A stretch of 64,000 nt of DNA from assembly GCA_050045915.1 (NCBI GenBank), contig JBNGCR010000003.1:20378-84377 (forward strand), read 5' to 3'. The DNA comes from Limnospira sp050045915 (GTDB lineage: Bacteria; Cyanobacteriota; Cyanobacteriia; Cyanobacteriales; Microcoleaceae). Position numbers and translations under genes: made by a program. Below, one piece after another: positions 43,701 through 53,137 of the stretch. Numbering within the stretch: position 1 is the stretch's first letter; every line of letters begins with the position of its first letter. The notes under the pieces are model-generated. The model did not search any database and was not told where the DNA came from. It saw only the letters and a program-made list of their open reading frames with translations.

Positions 43701-46339
43701 CGATCGGCCGCCCCGACGGCAACGGGAGGTTGATCCTCTCGGGAGATGTCACCTTCCGCAGCCCGGTTTTGTTGCAGTCCCCCGGTTTTTTGGGGGAAAT
43801 CGTCGGGGACGGAGCCATCGCGGGGGTCGGAAATGCTTCCATCGCACTGCGGGCCGACGGCGATATCCGGGTGGGTTCGCTGAGTACCCGTGGCAATAAT
43901 CTCGATCTCGACAGCAGCCGGGGAAACATTGTCGCCCTCGATTTGCGATCGGGACTCAATATCCGCATCGACGCCCGGGGCAATATCGAAACCGGTGAGA
44001 TCCGCTCCAATGCCCCGTTCAATTCCGCCCCCCTCGGGGAAATCAGCCTGACGAGTCGGGAGGGAGAAATTGCGGTCAACGGCAATATTTTTGGGGAAGG
44101 GACGGTTTTAAATCTGCTCTCTAGAGGGAATATCCGCACTGGAGATCTGACGGCCGGACGCCCCGTTGGTTTGGCGAGCGATCGCGGCAATTTGACTGTG
44201 GGAAATATCCGCGCCACACTGCCGGCAGACGGACTCGACGCCGGCATCGATCTCGGTGCCGCTGGGACGATCGCGACCGGGGATATGACTGCGGCGGGGG
44301 CGGATGGGGCGGGTGCCAACATCGCGATTCGCAGCCGCCAGGGAGCGGTTCGCAGCGGCAATCTCGATGCGTCGGGTTCTCGGGGGGGCGGCGCGATCGT
44401 CGTGGAGGCAGCCGATACCGTCAACCTTGGCTCCGTGGATACGAGTGCCGCCGGCGGGGACGGGGGAGATGTCGCTCTGAGCGGGGGAAATCATATCATC
44501 ATCGATTTTATCCGCGCCGAAGGCGGCGACCGCGGCGGTGCGGTGGCGATTTCCGTCCGGGAAGCCCTCGGGAACGGCACCCCCCAATTTTTCCGGGCGA
44601 CCGGTCGTTTTGAAGCCCGAAACGGGGTAGAAGCCAGTATTTCTACATCCGGTTCCGCAGAAGGCGGGGCGATCGCTTTGCCCGATACGACCGCCCCCCT
44701 CGTCGTCGGAGATCCTACCGCCAACGGCACGGCGGGGGCTATAACGGACGGCACCCTGACGGTGTGGCCCGGAACGGCGATCGTCGGCAGTTTCGAGCAG
44801 GCGGCTACGGCTCAAATCCCCGGCGAGAGCCCCCTCGGCAATGATATCAACGCCGATACCTCCTCCCGGGCGGTCGGAAGTGAAACGGCGACACCGGCGG
44901 TTTCTGCGGGGGACAATCTTAACCCCAATTCCACGGCGGATGCGGACGGGACCCTCGCGGAAACGAATCCCGATGATACTGCGATCAACCCGGCCGGAGA
45001 GGGTCTGGAAGATTCGGCGATCGATAGTGACGTTCTCGACGATCGCACGATTCGCCTCCAGTCCGCCACCGTTTCCGACGATCAGATCGCCCGTTCCCCC
45101 CTGATCGCCTCCGTCGGGCAACTCGACCTGTTCCGGGGTCGGGAATTTGTCAATTATTTTGGGTCGGATCTCAATAAAAATCCGGTGGATGACCAGAGTA
45201 TCCGCCAGACCCTCCGCGACATCGTGCGCCTCACCGACTACAAACCGGCGATCGTTTACGTCTCCCTGCAAGCCGAACAGCTCGAATTGAGGTTGCTCTT
45301 GCCTGACGCCGAACCCATTTTTCAGGGCGTCCCGGTGAACCGGGAGACACTGATCCGGGTCGTCCGGGACTTTACCAACCAAATCCGCACCCCCCGATCG
45401 CGCTCCGACACCGAGTATCTCGAATCCGGGCAGCAGCTTTACAATTGGCTGATCCGACCCCTGCGACGGCAGTTGGAACAACACGAAATTGATACCCTGA
45501 TTTTTTCGATGGATACGGGGTTGCGAACCCTCCCCCTCGCCGCCCTCCACGACGGCGAAGAGTTCCTGATCGAACGCTACAGCCTCAGCCTGATTCCCAG
45601 CCTCAGCCTCACCGACACCAGCTATGTCAACCTCAACAATTCCAAAATCCTGGCGATGGGGGCGTCCGAATTTCTCGATGACCGCCAAGAACCGCTCCCG
45701 GCCGTTCCCCTGGAATTGGATCTGATCGTCGGGGAAAATCTCGATCGCGGGCGATCGTTCCTGAATGAAGAGTTTACCGTTCCCAACCTCAAATCCCAGC
45801 GCACCCGGGCGGAATATCAAATCATCCACCTGGCAACCCACGGGGAATTTGTGGCGGGGGGTGCCGATCGCTCCTACATTCAATTTTGGGACCGGAAATT
45901 GGGATTGGACGAGTTGCGGAACCTCCGCCTCAACCAACCCCCCGTCGAGTTGCTGGTCTTGAGCGCCTGCACCACCGCCGTCGGCGACGAAAAGGCGGAA
46001 TTGGGATTCGCGGGATTGGCCGTCCAAGCTGGGGTAAAATCAGCCCTGGCGAGTTTGTGGTACGTCAGCGATGCCGGAACCTTGGGCTTGATGAAAGCCT
46101 TTTACGAATCGCTACAGACGAGTCCGATCAAAGCCGAAGCCCTCCGACAGGCCCAACTGGCGATGTTGCGGGGTCAAATTCGCATCGAAGACGGCCAACT
46201 CTTCTACGATGCCCCCACCACTGCCGGCGGCGATCGCCAACCTATCCCCCTCCCCCACGAACTGGCGACCCGAAACAATGTGAATCTCTCCCACCCCTTC
46301 TACTGGGCCGGATTCACCCTCATCGGCAGTCCGTGGTAA
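40745..46339 (+). CDS. TPS-secreted beta-helix protein with C-terminal CHAT protease domain
   Basis: 1864 residues from ATG 40745, which has GGGAGG upstream; the open frame begins earlier at 40490. An N-terminal signal-like helix is followed by a filamentous-haemagglutinin-type two-partner-secretion domain (about 55-340; NLFLINPAGILFGAGARLNV). About 1100 residues of Gly/Asp-rich beta-helix repeats follow (for example GGNVELDAAREI). The last 400 residues are a CHAT (caspase-HetF) domain with H1699 in HLATHGEF and C1742 in LSACTTAVGD, the likely catalytic pair. No TpsB transporter gene is adjacent. A secreted or surface-displayed caspase-like protease is inferred. Confidence 0.9.
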   Translation: MNPACHLRSVAIALSLTGIWVLEILPILPEKLSQIRVNFNPRARVASAQPIVPEPGGTGTATTREGNRTDITGGRRSRGGGNLFHSFTRFDVESGAVANFLTDPSIANILARVVGGDASRINGLVQVSGGASNLFLINPAGILFGAGARLNVPGAFTATTAAGIGFEDHWMGAIGENDYAALVGTPDTFAFATNPGSIVNAGQLSVNPGETLTLLGGTIINTGRLSAPGGQIAVVAVPGENVLRLSQTGHLLNLEVRPLSPSELTTALTPLSLPELLTGGEAGHAEGVTVLADGQVRLTGSDTPISPEPGVVAVSGSIDAESTTPDSPPRVNIFGDRIGLWGATVNASAPDGGGTVRIGGDYRGGGTVPNATNTAIDTNSTILADATAAGDGGRVVIWSDGNTQFSGQISARGSGDGGFAEISGRVSLGIDGTVNLRGGNGVGTLLLDPLNITIVDGGESNEGGDFDGQIWAGDNPSELNLSATTLENLSADADIILEARNDIRIEDLADNRLSLATTTGSVMFIADADGDGRGSFVMNRGDRITTEGGDLTISGVNIALGDISTRGGDLTLTASDTGQISGGNLSTASPFGSGGNLTLTTAQGSITAGRLITDGQFAGGNLFIDSGRQIRAGTLSARATDAEGVGGNVELDAAREIFLESIDTTGEGGGGNVAIASRGSRIILEEPGTIRTASELGEAGNVFIRTPETLSLNQIDARGQTGGGDVNLEAAVELDIGAIAAENRATTASTPSEGGNIVLTGDEINFSGPISTTGSLLLQTATPTQDINLGSTAGDASLALDLSFADLSALAHGFSQITIGRADGQGTINLGGDISFQDSVVLRAPQGRIISSVSDSGQVATVQGSQGVGLTFEAGNEISLGNLIVPGGDVNITSHSDRVRVARIEVGTVGEAAPASDGDRRGTISLTGAEIDLIGGDHSIRGGGALVLQPATPSQTVSLGGSEGTTGLDLTATDLNALGAEFEQIAIGRPDGNGRLILSGDVTFRSPVLLQSPGFLGEIVGDGAIAGVGNASIALRADGDIRVGSLSTRGNNLDLDSSRGNIVALDLRSGLNIRIDARGNIETGEIRSNAPFNSAPLGEISLTSREGEIAVNGNIFGEGTVLNLLSRGNIRTGDLTAGRPVGLASDRGNLTVGNIRATLPADGLDAGIDLGAAGTIATGDMTAAGADGAGANIAIRSRQGAVRSGNLDASGSRGGGAIVVEAADTVNLGSVDTSAAGGDGGDVALSGGNHIIIDFIRAEGGDRGGAVAISVREALGNGTPQFFRATGRFEARNGVEASISTSGSAEGGAIALPDTTAPLVVGDPTANGTAGAITDGTLTVWPGTAIVGSFEQAATAQIPGESPLGNDINADTSSRAVGSETATPAVSAGDNLNPNSTADADGTLAETNPDDTAINPAGEGLEDSAIDSDVLDDRTIRLQSATVSDDQIARSPLIASVGQLDLFRGREFVNYFGSDLNKNPVDDQSIRQTLRDIVRLTDYKPAIVYVSLQAEQLELRLLLPDAEPIFQGVPVNRETLIRVVRDFTNQIRTPRSRSDTEYLESGQQLYNWLIRPLRRQLEQHEIDTLIFSMDTGLRTLPLAALHDGEEFLIERYSLSLIPSLSLTDTSYVNLNNSKILAMGASEFLDDRQEPLPAVPLELDLIVGENLDRGRSFLNEEFTVPNLKSQRTRAEYQIIHLATHGEFVAGGADRSYIQFWDRKLGLDELRNLRLNQPPVELLVLSACTTAVGDEKAELGFAGLAVQAGVKSALASLWYVSDAGTLGLMKAFYESLQTSPIKAEALRQAQLAMLRGQIRIEDGQLFYDAPTTAGGDRQPIPLPHELATRNNVNLSHPFYWAGFTLIGSPW

Positions 46340-46467
46340 GGGCTTCGGTTCGGGCAGAGTCTTCAGGACTCGAAGGCGGGCGATCGCCGGCACGAAATTA
46401 ATTTTGAATCGGGGGTTGACAGCAGCTATAACCTATGGAACAATGTAAAATTGTGCAAAACAAATCA

Positions 46468-46551
46468 GCGGAACTGGCGGAATTGGTAGACGCGCTAGAT
46501 TCAGGTTCTAGTGTTCGCAAGGACTTCCGGGTTCAAGTCCCGGGTTCCGCA
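46468..46551 (+). tRNA. tRNA-Leu (CAG)
   Basis: 84 bases with a long variable arm. The acceptor stem is GCGGAAC/GTTCCGC, the anticodon arm CTAGA-TTCAGGT-TCTAG, the variable arm GTGTTCGCAAGGAC and the T-arm CCGGG-TTCAAGT-CCCGG. Confidence 0.97.
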
Positions 46552-46623
46552 TTTAAAGCCAAAAGGCCGAAAATCGAGAAAACTGCCTTTTTTTCAACTT
46601 AACCCAACCTGGGGCCCCCTCTC

Positions 46624-47412
46624 ATGCTCACGAGTCTCCAAAATCCCCTGGTCAAGCAATTTAAGAAGTTGCACGCGGCCAAAGGACGGCGGGAGCAGGA
46701 CTCGTTTCTGATCGAGGGCACCCACCTGCTGGCTGAATGCCGCGCCACGGACTGCCGGCCTTCCGCCGTCTGCTGTACCCCCGAGTGGGGGGAACGACAC
46801 CCGGAACTGTGGGATTGGGCCGTCCGCACCGCCGACCGCACCGAACAGGTGAGCGATCGCCTCCTGGCAGCCATGACCACCACCGTCCACCCGGATGGCG
46901 TGGTCGCCGTCGCCCCCCGCCCGCCGGAAACCCCCGCCCCCATCCGCAGCCTCGGACTCGTTTTGGAAACCCTGCAAGACCCGGGCAACCTCGGCACCCT
47001 GATCCGTACCGCCGCCGCCGCCGGGGTTGAGGGACTCTGGTTGAGCGCCGATAGCGTCGATCGCGACCATCCGAAAGTGCTGCGGGCCTCTGCTGGCGCC
47101 TGGTTTCGCCTCCCCATCGCCGTGCATCCCCATCTGGAAGCTTCCCTAACCGACTGCCGGGAACGGGGAGTCCAAATCGTGGCGACCCTCCCCCACGCCC
47201 CCCTAAGCTACTGGGAATTGGATTTGCGAAAACCCACCGCGATCGTGTTGGGAAATGAAGGGGCCGGCCTCTCGCAAGAATTGGCGGACTTGGCCGATCA
47301 CTGCGTTCGCGTCCCCCTCCTCAACGACGTCGAGTCCCTCAACGTCGCCACCTGCGCGGCGCTAATATTGTACGAAGCGCGACGCCAGCGACGGGCAGAC
47401 CCACTCGGTTAG
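46624..47412 (+). CDS. TrmH/SpoU-family RNA 2'-O-methyltransferase
   Basis: 262 residues. The N-terminal RNA-binding domain has SLQNPLVKQFKKL and FLIEGTHLL. The SPOUT knot domain has motif 1 LQDPGNLGTLIRTAAAAG, motif 2 IVLGNEGAGLS and motif 3 VPLLNDVESLNVATCAAL. It should methylate a ribose in 23S rRNA or tRNA; the target is not evident. Its stop overlaps that of the convergent small gene by four bases. Confidence 0.93.
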   Translation: MLTSLQNPLVKQFKKLHAAKGRREQDSFLIEGTHLLAECRATDCRPSAVCCTPEWGERHPELWDWAVRTADRTEQVSDRLLAAMTTTVHPDGVVAVAPRPPETPAPIRSLGLVLETLQDPGNLGTLIRTAAAAGVEGLWLSADSVDRDHPKVLRASAGAWFRLPIAVHPHLEASLTDCRERGVQIVATLPHAPLSYWELDLRKPTAIVLGNEGAGLSQELADLADHCVRVPLLNDVESLNVATCAALILYEARRQRRADPLG

Positions 47413-47687
47413 TCGGGTTCCAAACCGTCCGATTCCGAGATGTCTTGCTGCTGACTTTCCAAAAATTGGTCGATGTCGGAAATTGCCGCCTCGAGTTCCG
47501 ACAGGCTGATGGGCTCAACCGGGGCAGTGTCCGCGACCTCTTCCGATTGTAATTCCGGCGGCGGCGTGGCTTCCTCCGATAATTCCCGATCTCCTTGAAA
47601 CGAGTCGAGCAATTGCTTTTGATAGGATTTGAGAAACTCTTCGGCAGCATGACGACGCATATTATCGCGCTGCTGTTTATCCGTCAT
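47409..47687 (-). CDS. small acidic conserved-type protein
   Basis: 92 residues from ATG 47687, chosen because AAGGAG lies eight bases upstream (the frame is open to 47792). The N-terminal half is basic and helical (RRHAAEEFLKSYQKQLLDSF), the C-terminal half acidic and probably disordered. No function is known. Confidence 0.7.
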   Translation of the reverse strand: MTDKQQRDNMRRHAAEEFLKSYQKQLLDSFQGDRELSEEATPPPELQSEEVADTAPVEPISLSELEAAISDIDQFLESQQQDISESDGLEPD

Positions 47688-48500
47688 GATCGACTCCTTG
47701 ACCTTGTGGCACTCGACGGCAAAATTCTCCGAGCTCGAATTTGAGATTGGGGATTGAGACAACAGAACCCAATTCCGCCACCCAGCTTTCACAACACGAA
47801 GCGGGCAAACTGGAATCCGGCGATCGCATGGTTTGGGTGGCTAAACTGATTGTTACCGATATTGAGTTCGGCCGTCGCAACTTTTGACACTCCCCGCTTA
47901 CATCCCCTTAAATTCGCCAAGCCACTTTAAACTTCTATTCTACATCGCCCCTATCCAACTCTGATATCGCAGGTGAGGAGGACTAACCTTGAAACCCAAA
48001 CCCCCTCTTGGGTCCTCTTCCATGCCGTCAGCATCGAGTTCGTTTGAGTGTACCCAATGCGCTCTTGTCGCTCCTACCAACCCTAACCCTGCGTCCCCGC
48101 CGCCAAGGCCTTGTTGTATAACAATCGCCAAGGCGGTTAAGACCGATCTTCCGACTCCCGACTCTCGACTCCCTTTCTACCATCGCCATGTCCTAACCGT
48201 TCCGTCTGTTGTTATAGCAACGAGCGCTGGCGTGGTTACACGCCGGGAATGATCAATCTCCCGACTCCCTTTTATAGGTTTTGTAACTATACGAGCGCGC
48301 ACTGCTATATATACCAGGCGGACACAACCTAAAGTCCTCCGCAACAGGTTTTTCGGTTCGGGAGTCGGGTAGAATCGGTATCGGGGAGAGGTCTTAGACC
48401 CAATTTTCTGATAAAAATCGGTGTAGGCTTTTCTTAGAATTCAAATTGAACGAAATTAAAATCCATTGTTTCAACGTCAAAAATAGTGGGAGCGATCGCA
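47688..48500. other. gene-free region with short repeats
   Basis: About 800 bases between divergent genes. It has CGACTCCC-type short repeats and a possible MITE-like pair at 48213-48309. An open frame at 47989-48252 is Pro/Ser-rich and lacks a plausible start, so it was not accepted. Confidence 0.5.
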
Positions 48501-48986
48501 ATGTTTCAAAAAATTTTAGTTGCCCTGGATATGTCCGAGTACGGCGAAGACGTATTGCAAAAATCCCTGGCCATCGCCAAGGCAACCGATGCCGGCTTAA
48601 TGTTGCTGCACGTCCTCTCGCCGGATGAAGAGGGAACCCCTGTCATGACGGGCGGGGTGGGGTTGAGTTACTACGAGATGATCGACCCCCAATATATCGA
48701 AACCTACCAAAATCAATGGCGGGAGTTCGCCAAACACGGTTCGGAGCAGTTGCAAGCCTACGCCGTCCGCGCCCAGCAGGAGGGCATTCGGGCGGAATCC
48801 AACCAAATCCCCGGCAAGCCGGGACGCGCCATTTGCGAACAGGCGAAAAATTGGGGGGCCGAACTGATCGTCATGGGCCGGCGGGGACATTCGGGACTCG
48901 GCGAGTTGATTTTGGGCAGCGTCAGCAATTATGTGATCCACCACGCGCCCTGCTCGGTGATGATCGTTCAATTGAATGAGGCGTAG
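48501..48986 (+). CDS. universal stress protein (UspA family)
   Basis: 161 residues from ATG 48501. It has the N-terminal KILVALDMSEYG and the ATP-binding signature GRRGHSGLGELILGSVSNYV. A central insertion (VMTGGVGLSYYEMIDPQYIE) distinguishes it from the first Usp at 17275. It lies 49 bases before lpxD. Confidence 0.92.
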   Translation: MFQKILVALDMSEYGEDVLQKSLAIAKATDAGLMLLHVLSPDEEGTPVMTGGVGLSYYEMIDPQYIETYQNQWREFAKHGSEQLQAYAVRAQQEGIRAESNQIPGKPGRAICEQAKNWGAELIVMGRRGHSGLGELILGSVSNYVIHHAPCSVMIVQLNEA

Positions 48987-49035
48987 ACCGATAGAATCGG
49001 AAAATACCGAATCGATCGACCCATTCAAAACTGTT

Positions 49036-50079
49036 ATGAAGTTTAGCGATTTGCTGCGACAGTTGGATGCCGAAATTGTCGCCCACAGCCTCGATGTCCC
49101 GGCTTCCCCCGATCCGATCCTCCACGGGGTGGCCCCCATCGACCGGGCGACTCCGGGAACCCTCAGTTACATCGAAGGGACGAAATTTGCCGGCTATTTG
49201 AACGATACCGGGGCGGGGGCGGTGATTTTGCCCGCCGATGAAGTGTTACAGGCCCGGGCGAACGATCGCGGGCTGGCTTGGCTCTCCACCCCCTCGCCCC
49301 GCCTGCTGTTTGCCGAAGCGATCGCCCTGTTTTACCAACCCTACCACCCCCATCCGGAGATCCACCCCACCGCCACCATCGCCGCGGATGTCAAACTCGG
49401 TTCCGAGGTTTACATCGGCCCCCACGTCGTCATCCGCTCTGGAGTCACCATCGGCGACGGGGTCTGCATCCACCCCAACGTCGTTATCTACCCCCAGGTC
49501 ACGATCGGCGATCGCACCGTCCTCCACGCCAACTGCACCGTCCACGAACGCACCCAAATCGGTGCCGGGTGCACCATCCACAGCGGCGCGATCGTCGGGG
49601 CGGAGGGCTTCGGATTCGTCCCCACCCCGGAGGGTTGGTTCAAAATGGAACAGTCCGGCATCGCCGTCCTCGAAGATGGGGTGAGCGTGGGGTGCAACTG
49701 CACGATCGACCGCCCCGCCGTCGGCGAAACCCGCATCGGTGCCCAGACGAAATTGGATAACCTCGTCCACATCGGCCACGGGTGTCAGATCGGGCGGGGG
49801 TGCGCCTTCGCAGCCCAGGTGGGGTTGGCCGGCGGTGTCACGGTGGGCGATGGCGTCATTCTTGCCGGCCAGGTGGGTGTCGCCAACCAGGCGAACATCG
49901 GCGACGGCGCCATCGCCACGGCCCAATCCGGCATCCACGGCGATGTCAAACCGGGGGAGGTGGTGTCCGATTCCCCGGCTATCCCCAACAAGCTGTACCT
50001 GAAAACGTCGGCGATTCGCAAACGTCTCCCCGAGATGTATCAAACCCTCAAGGAACTGCGGCGACACTTCAAGCCGTGA
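49036..50079 (+). CDS. lpxD: UDP-3-O-acylglucosamine N-acyltransferase
   Basis: 347 residues from ATG 49036. An N-terminal uridine-binding domain is followed by a left-handed beta-helix of hexapeptide repeats (IHPTATIAADVKLGSEVYIG onward), with the catalytic His region NLVHIGHGC. A C-terminal helix ends the protein. It adds the N-linked acyl chain in lipid A synthesis. No other lpx gene is adjacent. Confidence 0.95.
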   Translation: MKFSDLLRQLDAEIVAHSLDVPASPDPILHGVAPIDRATPGTLSYIEGTKFAGYLNDTGAGAVILPADEVLQARANDRGLAWLSTPSPRLLFAEAIALFYQPYHPHPEIHPTATIAADVKLGSEVYIGPHVVIRSGVTIGDGVCIHPNVVIYPQVTIGDRTVLHANCTVHERTQIGAGCTIHSGAIVGAEGFGFVPTPEGWFKMEQSGIAVLEDGVSVGCNCTIDRPAVGETRIGAQTKLDNLVHIGHGCQIGRGCAFAAQVGLAGGVTVGDGVILAGQVGVANQANIGDGAIATAQSGIHGDVKPGEVVSDSPAIPNKLYLKTSAIRKRLPEMYQTLKELRRHFKP

Positions 50080-50877
50080 AAGGGCCGGGACGGAGGCGGG
50101 GGAATGGATCGCCCCCCGTCAATTCTTCCCGCAGCCAGCCTTTTTTTTGAACATTTGTTCAAAATTTTGAAACCGGTAAAATCAAGGCGGGCGACCTTGG
50201 GTTCGCCAATGGATACTGCCCCTTTTTGACGCCATCAGTTTTGCGAGTGTCCCGACGATTGTGGCAACTTTTCGAGGTGATTGTACCGGCGATAATACGG
50301 GGTTTTCGAGGCGATCTGTAACAGGGTTTTTTAGAACTTTTTGACATCGAGATCGTCGGGGGTAGTCCCTCAATAACGAGGACGATCGCGACAGATTTTC
50401 AGTGGCACTCCTGCGCCCGTCCCGAACAAGTCGCCCGTCCATTTTCCGCGATCGTCGCCACCGAAGGGGATATCGTTCCGAGAGGAGGTAGCCGAGAGGG
50501 CGACCGATTGAAAACGATATCAAAAATCGCCAAACCGTATGTCTGATAGAGTTTTCAGGATATTCTAAAATGGGCATTTTTCGCCCGTCGTCGTCGGATA
50601 ACCGGCAGACTCGCCCAAAAAATGCAATCCCAAAACACCATCGACCGCGATCGAGATGCCGACACAATTCGACATTTCCAGACCGAACGTTCAGCGAGTT
50701 CCGGGCATTCTGTCAAAGCGAACCCGACCTCAAATCTTCGCCGCCCGCATCTCGCCGGAATTGCCGAGGGAAAAATTGAGTTTGTCAAAACTATTAGTTT
50801 AAGTCTATATTATTCTTAATAAGACCAAAAACTCATTAATCAATTTCATTGCGGTTCCCGAACGGGAAAGGATTAAA
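50080..50877. other. gene-free region between lpxD and cyAbrB
   Basis: About 800 bases in which no supported gene, tRNA or known RNA was seen. A T-rich run at about 50141 could end the lpxD transcript. Reverse frames at 50182-50667 overlap each other, are Arg/Ser-rich and were rejected. An AT-rich stretch at about 50780-50850 probably carries the cyAbrB promoter. Confidence 0.5.
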
Positions 50878-51294
50878 ATGATGACAAAACCAGCGCCCAC
50901 TCCATTGGTCGGAAAGGCTTTACTTCAAAAAGTGAAAGAGCTTTCCAACTCGCCCCGCCGTGAAACGGCGAGACTGTGCGGGTATTACACCGAAAAAGAC
51001 AACCAGGTGCGGGTCAACCTGACCGCCTTTTACGATGCCCTGCTCGAAGCCCGGGGAATTCCCCTGAACGCCGACGGCGGCAAAGACGGCCGCGGCCGAG
51101 AACCGACTTACACCGTGAGCGTCCACAAAAACGGTCAAATCGTGATCGGGTCCACCTACACCAAAGAAATGGGACTCGGAGCCGGCGACGAGTTCGAGAT
51201 CAAACTCGGATACAAACACATCCATCTGATCCAGGTGGAAGACAACCAACAAAATGGGGCCGGAAAGGTCTACGACGGCGACGAGGAAGAATAA
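50878..51294 (+). CDS. cyAbrB-type transcriptional regulator
   Basis: 138 residues of the cyanobacterial AbrB-like family, with a conserved N-terminal module (LVGKALLQKVKELSNSPRRE, RLCGYYT) and a C-terminal DNA-binding part (PTYTVSVHKNGQIVIGSTYT). It most resembles the Sll0359/cyAbrB1 group as recalled. These proteins affect nitrogen and carbon metabolism genes and chromosome-wide expression. A CPBP protease gene begins seven bases after its stop. Confidence 0.9.
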   Translation: MMTKPAPTPLVGKALLQKVKELSNSPRRETARLCGYYTEKDNQVRVNLTAFYDALLEARGIPLNADGGKDGRGREPTYTVSVHKNGQIVIGSTYTKEMGLGAGDEFEIKLGYKHIHLIQVEDNQQNGAGKVYDGDEEE

Positions 51295-51300
51295 TCGGCT

Positions 51301-52152
51301 TTGGAACAGTTGTCGTCCTTCATCGAGTCTTCGGGGTTTGTCGAGGCCCCCGGAATGCAAATTGTCGCCTTTTTTGTACTTTGGGCGATTCTCGGGTTGC
51401 CGATGGTTGCCCTCGGAGCGATAGCGGGCGGCTGGCGTCCCCTCCAACCCCTGGAAACTCAACAAAAACTGCTCTTTCTCGCCCTCCTGTATCCGACCGC
51501 CTGGCTGCTACTCTGGGGAATAGCCCGAGTGACGGGTCAATCCCTGCCAGACTACGGCTTGAGTCCGAACGCCTCTTTTTGGATCGCCCTAGTCTTCGGC
51601 TGGATTTTGGCCCTGATCAGCACCGCCGTGTTATATGGCATTCAGCGGGGTGCGGGATGGATCGAATGGTCGGAGTCGCTCTCCCTGACAACTTTCAAAA
51701 ACGTCCTTCCCGGCTTCCTCCCCGTCGCCGGCATCGCCCTAGCCGTGAGCGCCACCGAGGAACTGGTGTTCCGGGGGTTCGTGCAGCAACAACTCCAGTC
51801 CGTCGCCCCCCTGGTGCCGGCGGCGGCGATCGCCAGCCTCCTGTTCGCCCTCGGACACTTGATTTGGGGCGCGAAAGATGCGATCGCCCAACTGCCGGGA
51901 CTGTGGCTGCTGGGGATGGTTTTGACCCTGGCCCGCATCGTCGGCGGGGGGGAACTGGGGTTGGCGGTGGGCCTGCACGGGGGCTGGATCTGGGCGATCG
52001 CGATCCTGGAAACACGCGGACTCCCCGAACCCACCGGCCGCGCCCCGGCTTGGGTGACGGGGGATACCGCCCGACCCCTGACCGGGGTGGCTACCGGGTT
52101 GATGCTGCTGGCCGTCGCCGGTCTGTTGGCGATCGTCTACCATCTGAAGTAA
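51301..52152 (+). CDS. CPBP-family intramembrane metalloprotease
   Basis: 283 residues if read from TTG 51301; ATG 51355 would remove 18. About eight hydrophobic segments. The family motifs are ATEELVFRGF, a His in LFALGHLIWG and GLHGGW. It is likely cotranscribed with cyAbrB. The substrate is unknown. Confidence 0.85.
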   Translation: MEQLSSFIESSGFVEAPGMQIVAFFVLWAILGLPMVALGAIAGGWRPLQPLETQQKLLFLALLYPTAWLLLWGIARVTGQSLPDYGLSPNASFWIALVFGWILALISTAVLYGIQRGAGWIEWSESLSLTTFKNVLPGFLPVAGIALAVSATEELVFRGFVQQQLQSVAPLVPAAAIASLLFALGHLIWGAKDAIAQLPGLWLLGMVLTLARIVGGGELGLAVGLHGGWIWAIAILETRGLPEPTGRAPAWVTGDTARPLTGVATGLMLLAVAGLLAIVYHLK

Positions 52153-52183
52153 GGATTCGGACCGCCCCGGCGAAGGAGCAATT

Positions 52184-53002
52184 ATGAGTACGTCAATTTC
52201 ATCCCCCGCAGAATTCACCCCCGTCTACGGCCCCGTTTCGTCCTGGCGATACGGGCGATCGCTCGGGATCGACCCCATCGGCGCCGTCTCCACCTGTTCC
52301 TTTAACTGCGTTTACTGTCAACTCGGGGAAATCGAACGCAAAACCAGCGATCGCGCCATCTACGTTCCCACCGACCGCATTTTGGGCGCCCTGGAAGGTT
52401 TCGCCCCCTGGAACGTGGATGTCGTCACCCTCAGCGGCAGCGGGGAACCCACGTTGGCCGCCAACCTGCGGGAGATTTTGACCGGCATCGCCGCCCTCAC
52501 CGGCCGCCCCAGCTTGGTTCTCACCAACGGCAGCCTCCTCAATGATGCCCAGGTGCGATCGGATCTGGCGATCGCAGATCGGGTGTCCGTGAAGTGGGAC
52601 GGCATCGACGCCGACCTGCTGCGGCGGATCGATCGCCCCGTCCCCGGCATCCACTGGGCGGACATCCCGGCGGGAATCCAGGCGTTTCGGGACGAATATT
52701 CTGGAGAACTGGGTTTGCAAACCATGATCCTTTCCCCGTGGGACGAATCGACCCGGGCTGAATATATCCGCCAGGTGCGAGCGATCGCGCCGTCCGAAAT
52801 TCAACTCAACACCCCCACCCGCCCCAAACCCGTCCGACGCCAACTCGACGGGCGAGAAAATCACACTTCGGCCGCGAACCGCCCCTACGAAGTGCGATCG
52901 CTGCGCTGCGTCGATCCCCAAATTCTGCGCGACTTGGCCCAAGAAATTGGACAAGCCACCGGCATCCCCGTGAGAACTGCACCCGTGCCGGCCCAAATTT
53001 AG
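52184..53002 (+). CDS. radical SAM protein, COG0731 (TYW1-like)
   Basis: 272 residues. The 4Fe-4S motif is CSFNCVYC (CX3CX2C), followed by the SAM-binding SGSGEPTLA and LVLTNGSLL. The layout is like the wyosine-synthesis-related group, but bacteria lack wyosine, so the substrate is unknown. It follows the CPBP gene by 31 bases and is probably in the cyAbrB operon. Confidence 0.88.
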   Translation: MSTSISSPAEFTPVYGPVSSWRYGRSLGIDPIGAVSTCSFNCVYCQLGEIERKTSDRAIYVPTDRILGALEGFAPWNVDVVTLSGSGEPTLAANLREILTGIAALTGRPSLVLTNGSLLNDAQVRSDLAIADRVSVKWDGIDADLLRRIDRPVPGIHWADIPAGIQAFRDEYSGELGLQTMILSPWDESTRAEYIRQVRAIAPSEIQLNTPTRPKPVRRQLDGRENHTSAANRPYEVRSLRCVDPQILRDLAQEIGQATGIPVRTAPVPAQI

Positions 53003-53137
53003 ACCCTCAGAGCGTTTTGATCCTCCGATGCCGACCCTTACCAAAGAATTCCGCAATTGGGTTGGCGAGTGTGTCAAAATGTGATCGGAAAGCAATCAAC
53101 AATTGTTTGATTAAGATAACTGCATCGAGCCGGAACC

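Noticed and set aside
44108..46027. 639-residue reverse open frame over the CHAT protein gene
   Set aside because: Antisense shadow of a strongly supported gene, with Gly/Asp/Arg-rich random composition.
47989..48252. 87-residue open frame in the spacer before the second uspA
   Set aside because: Pro/Ser-rich, crosses repeats and has no plausible start.
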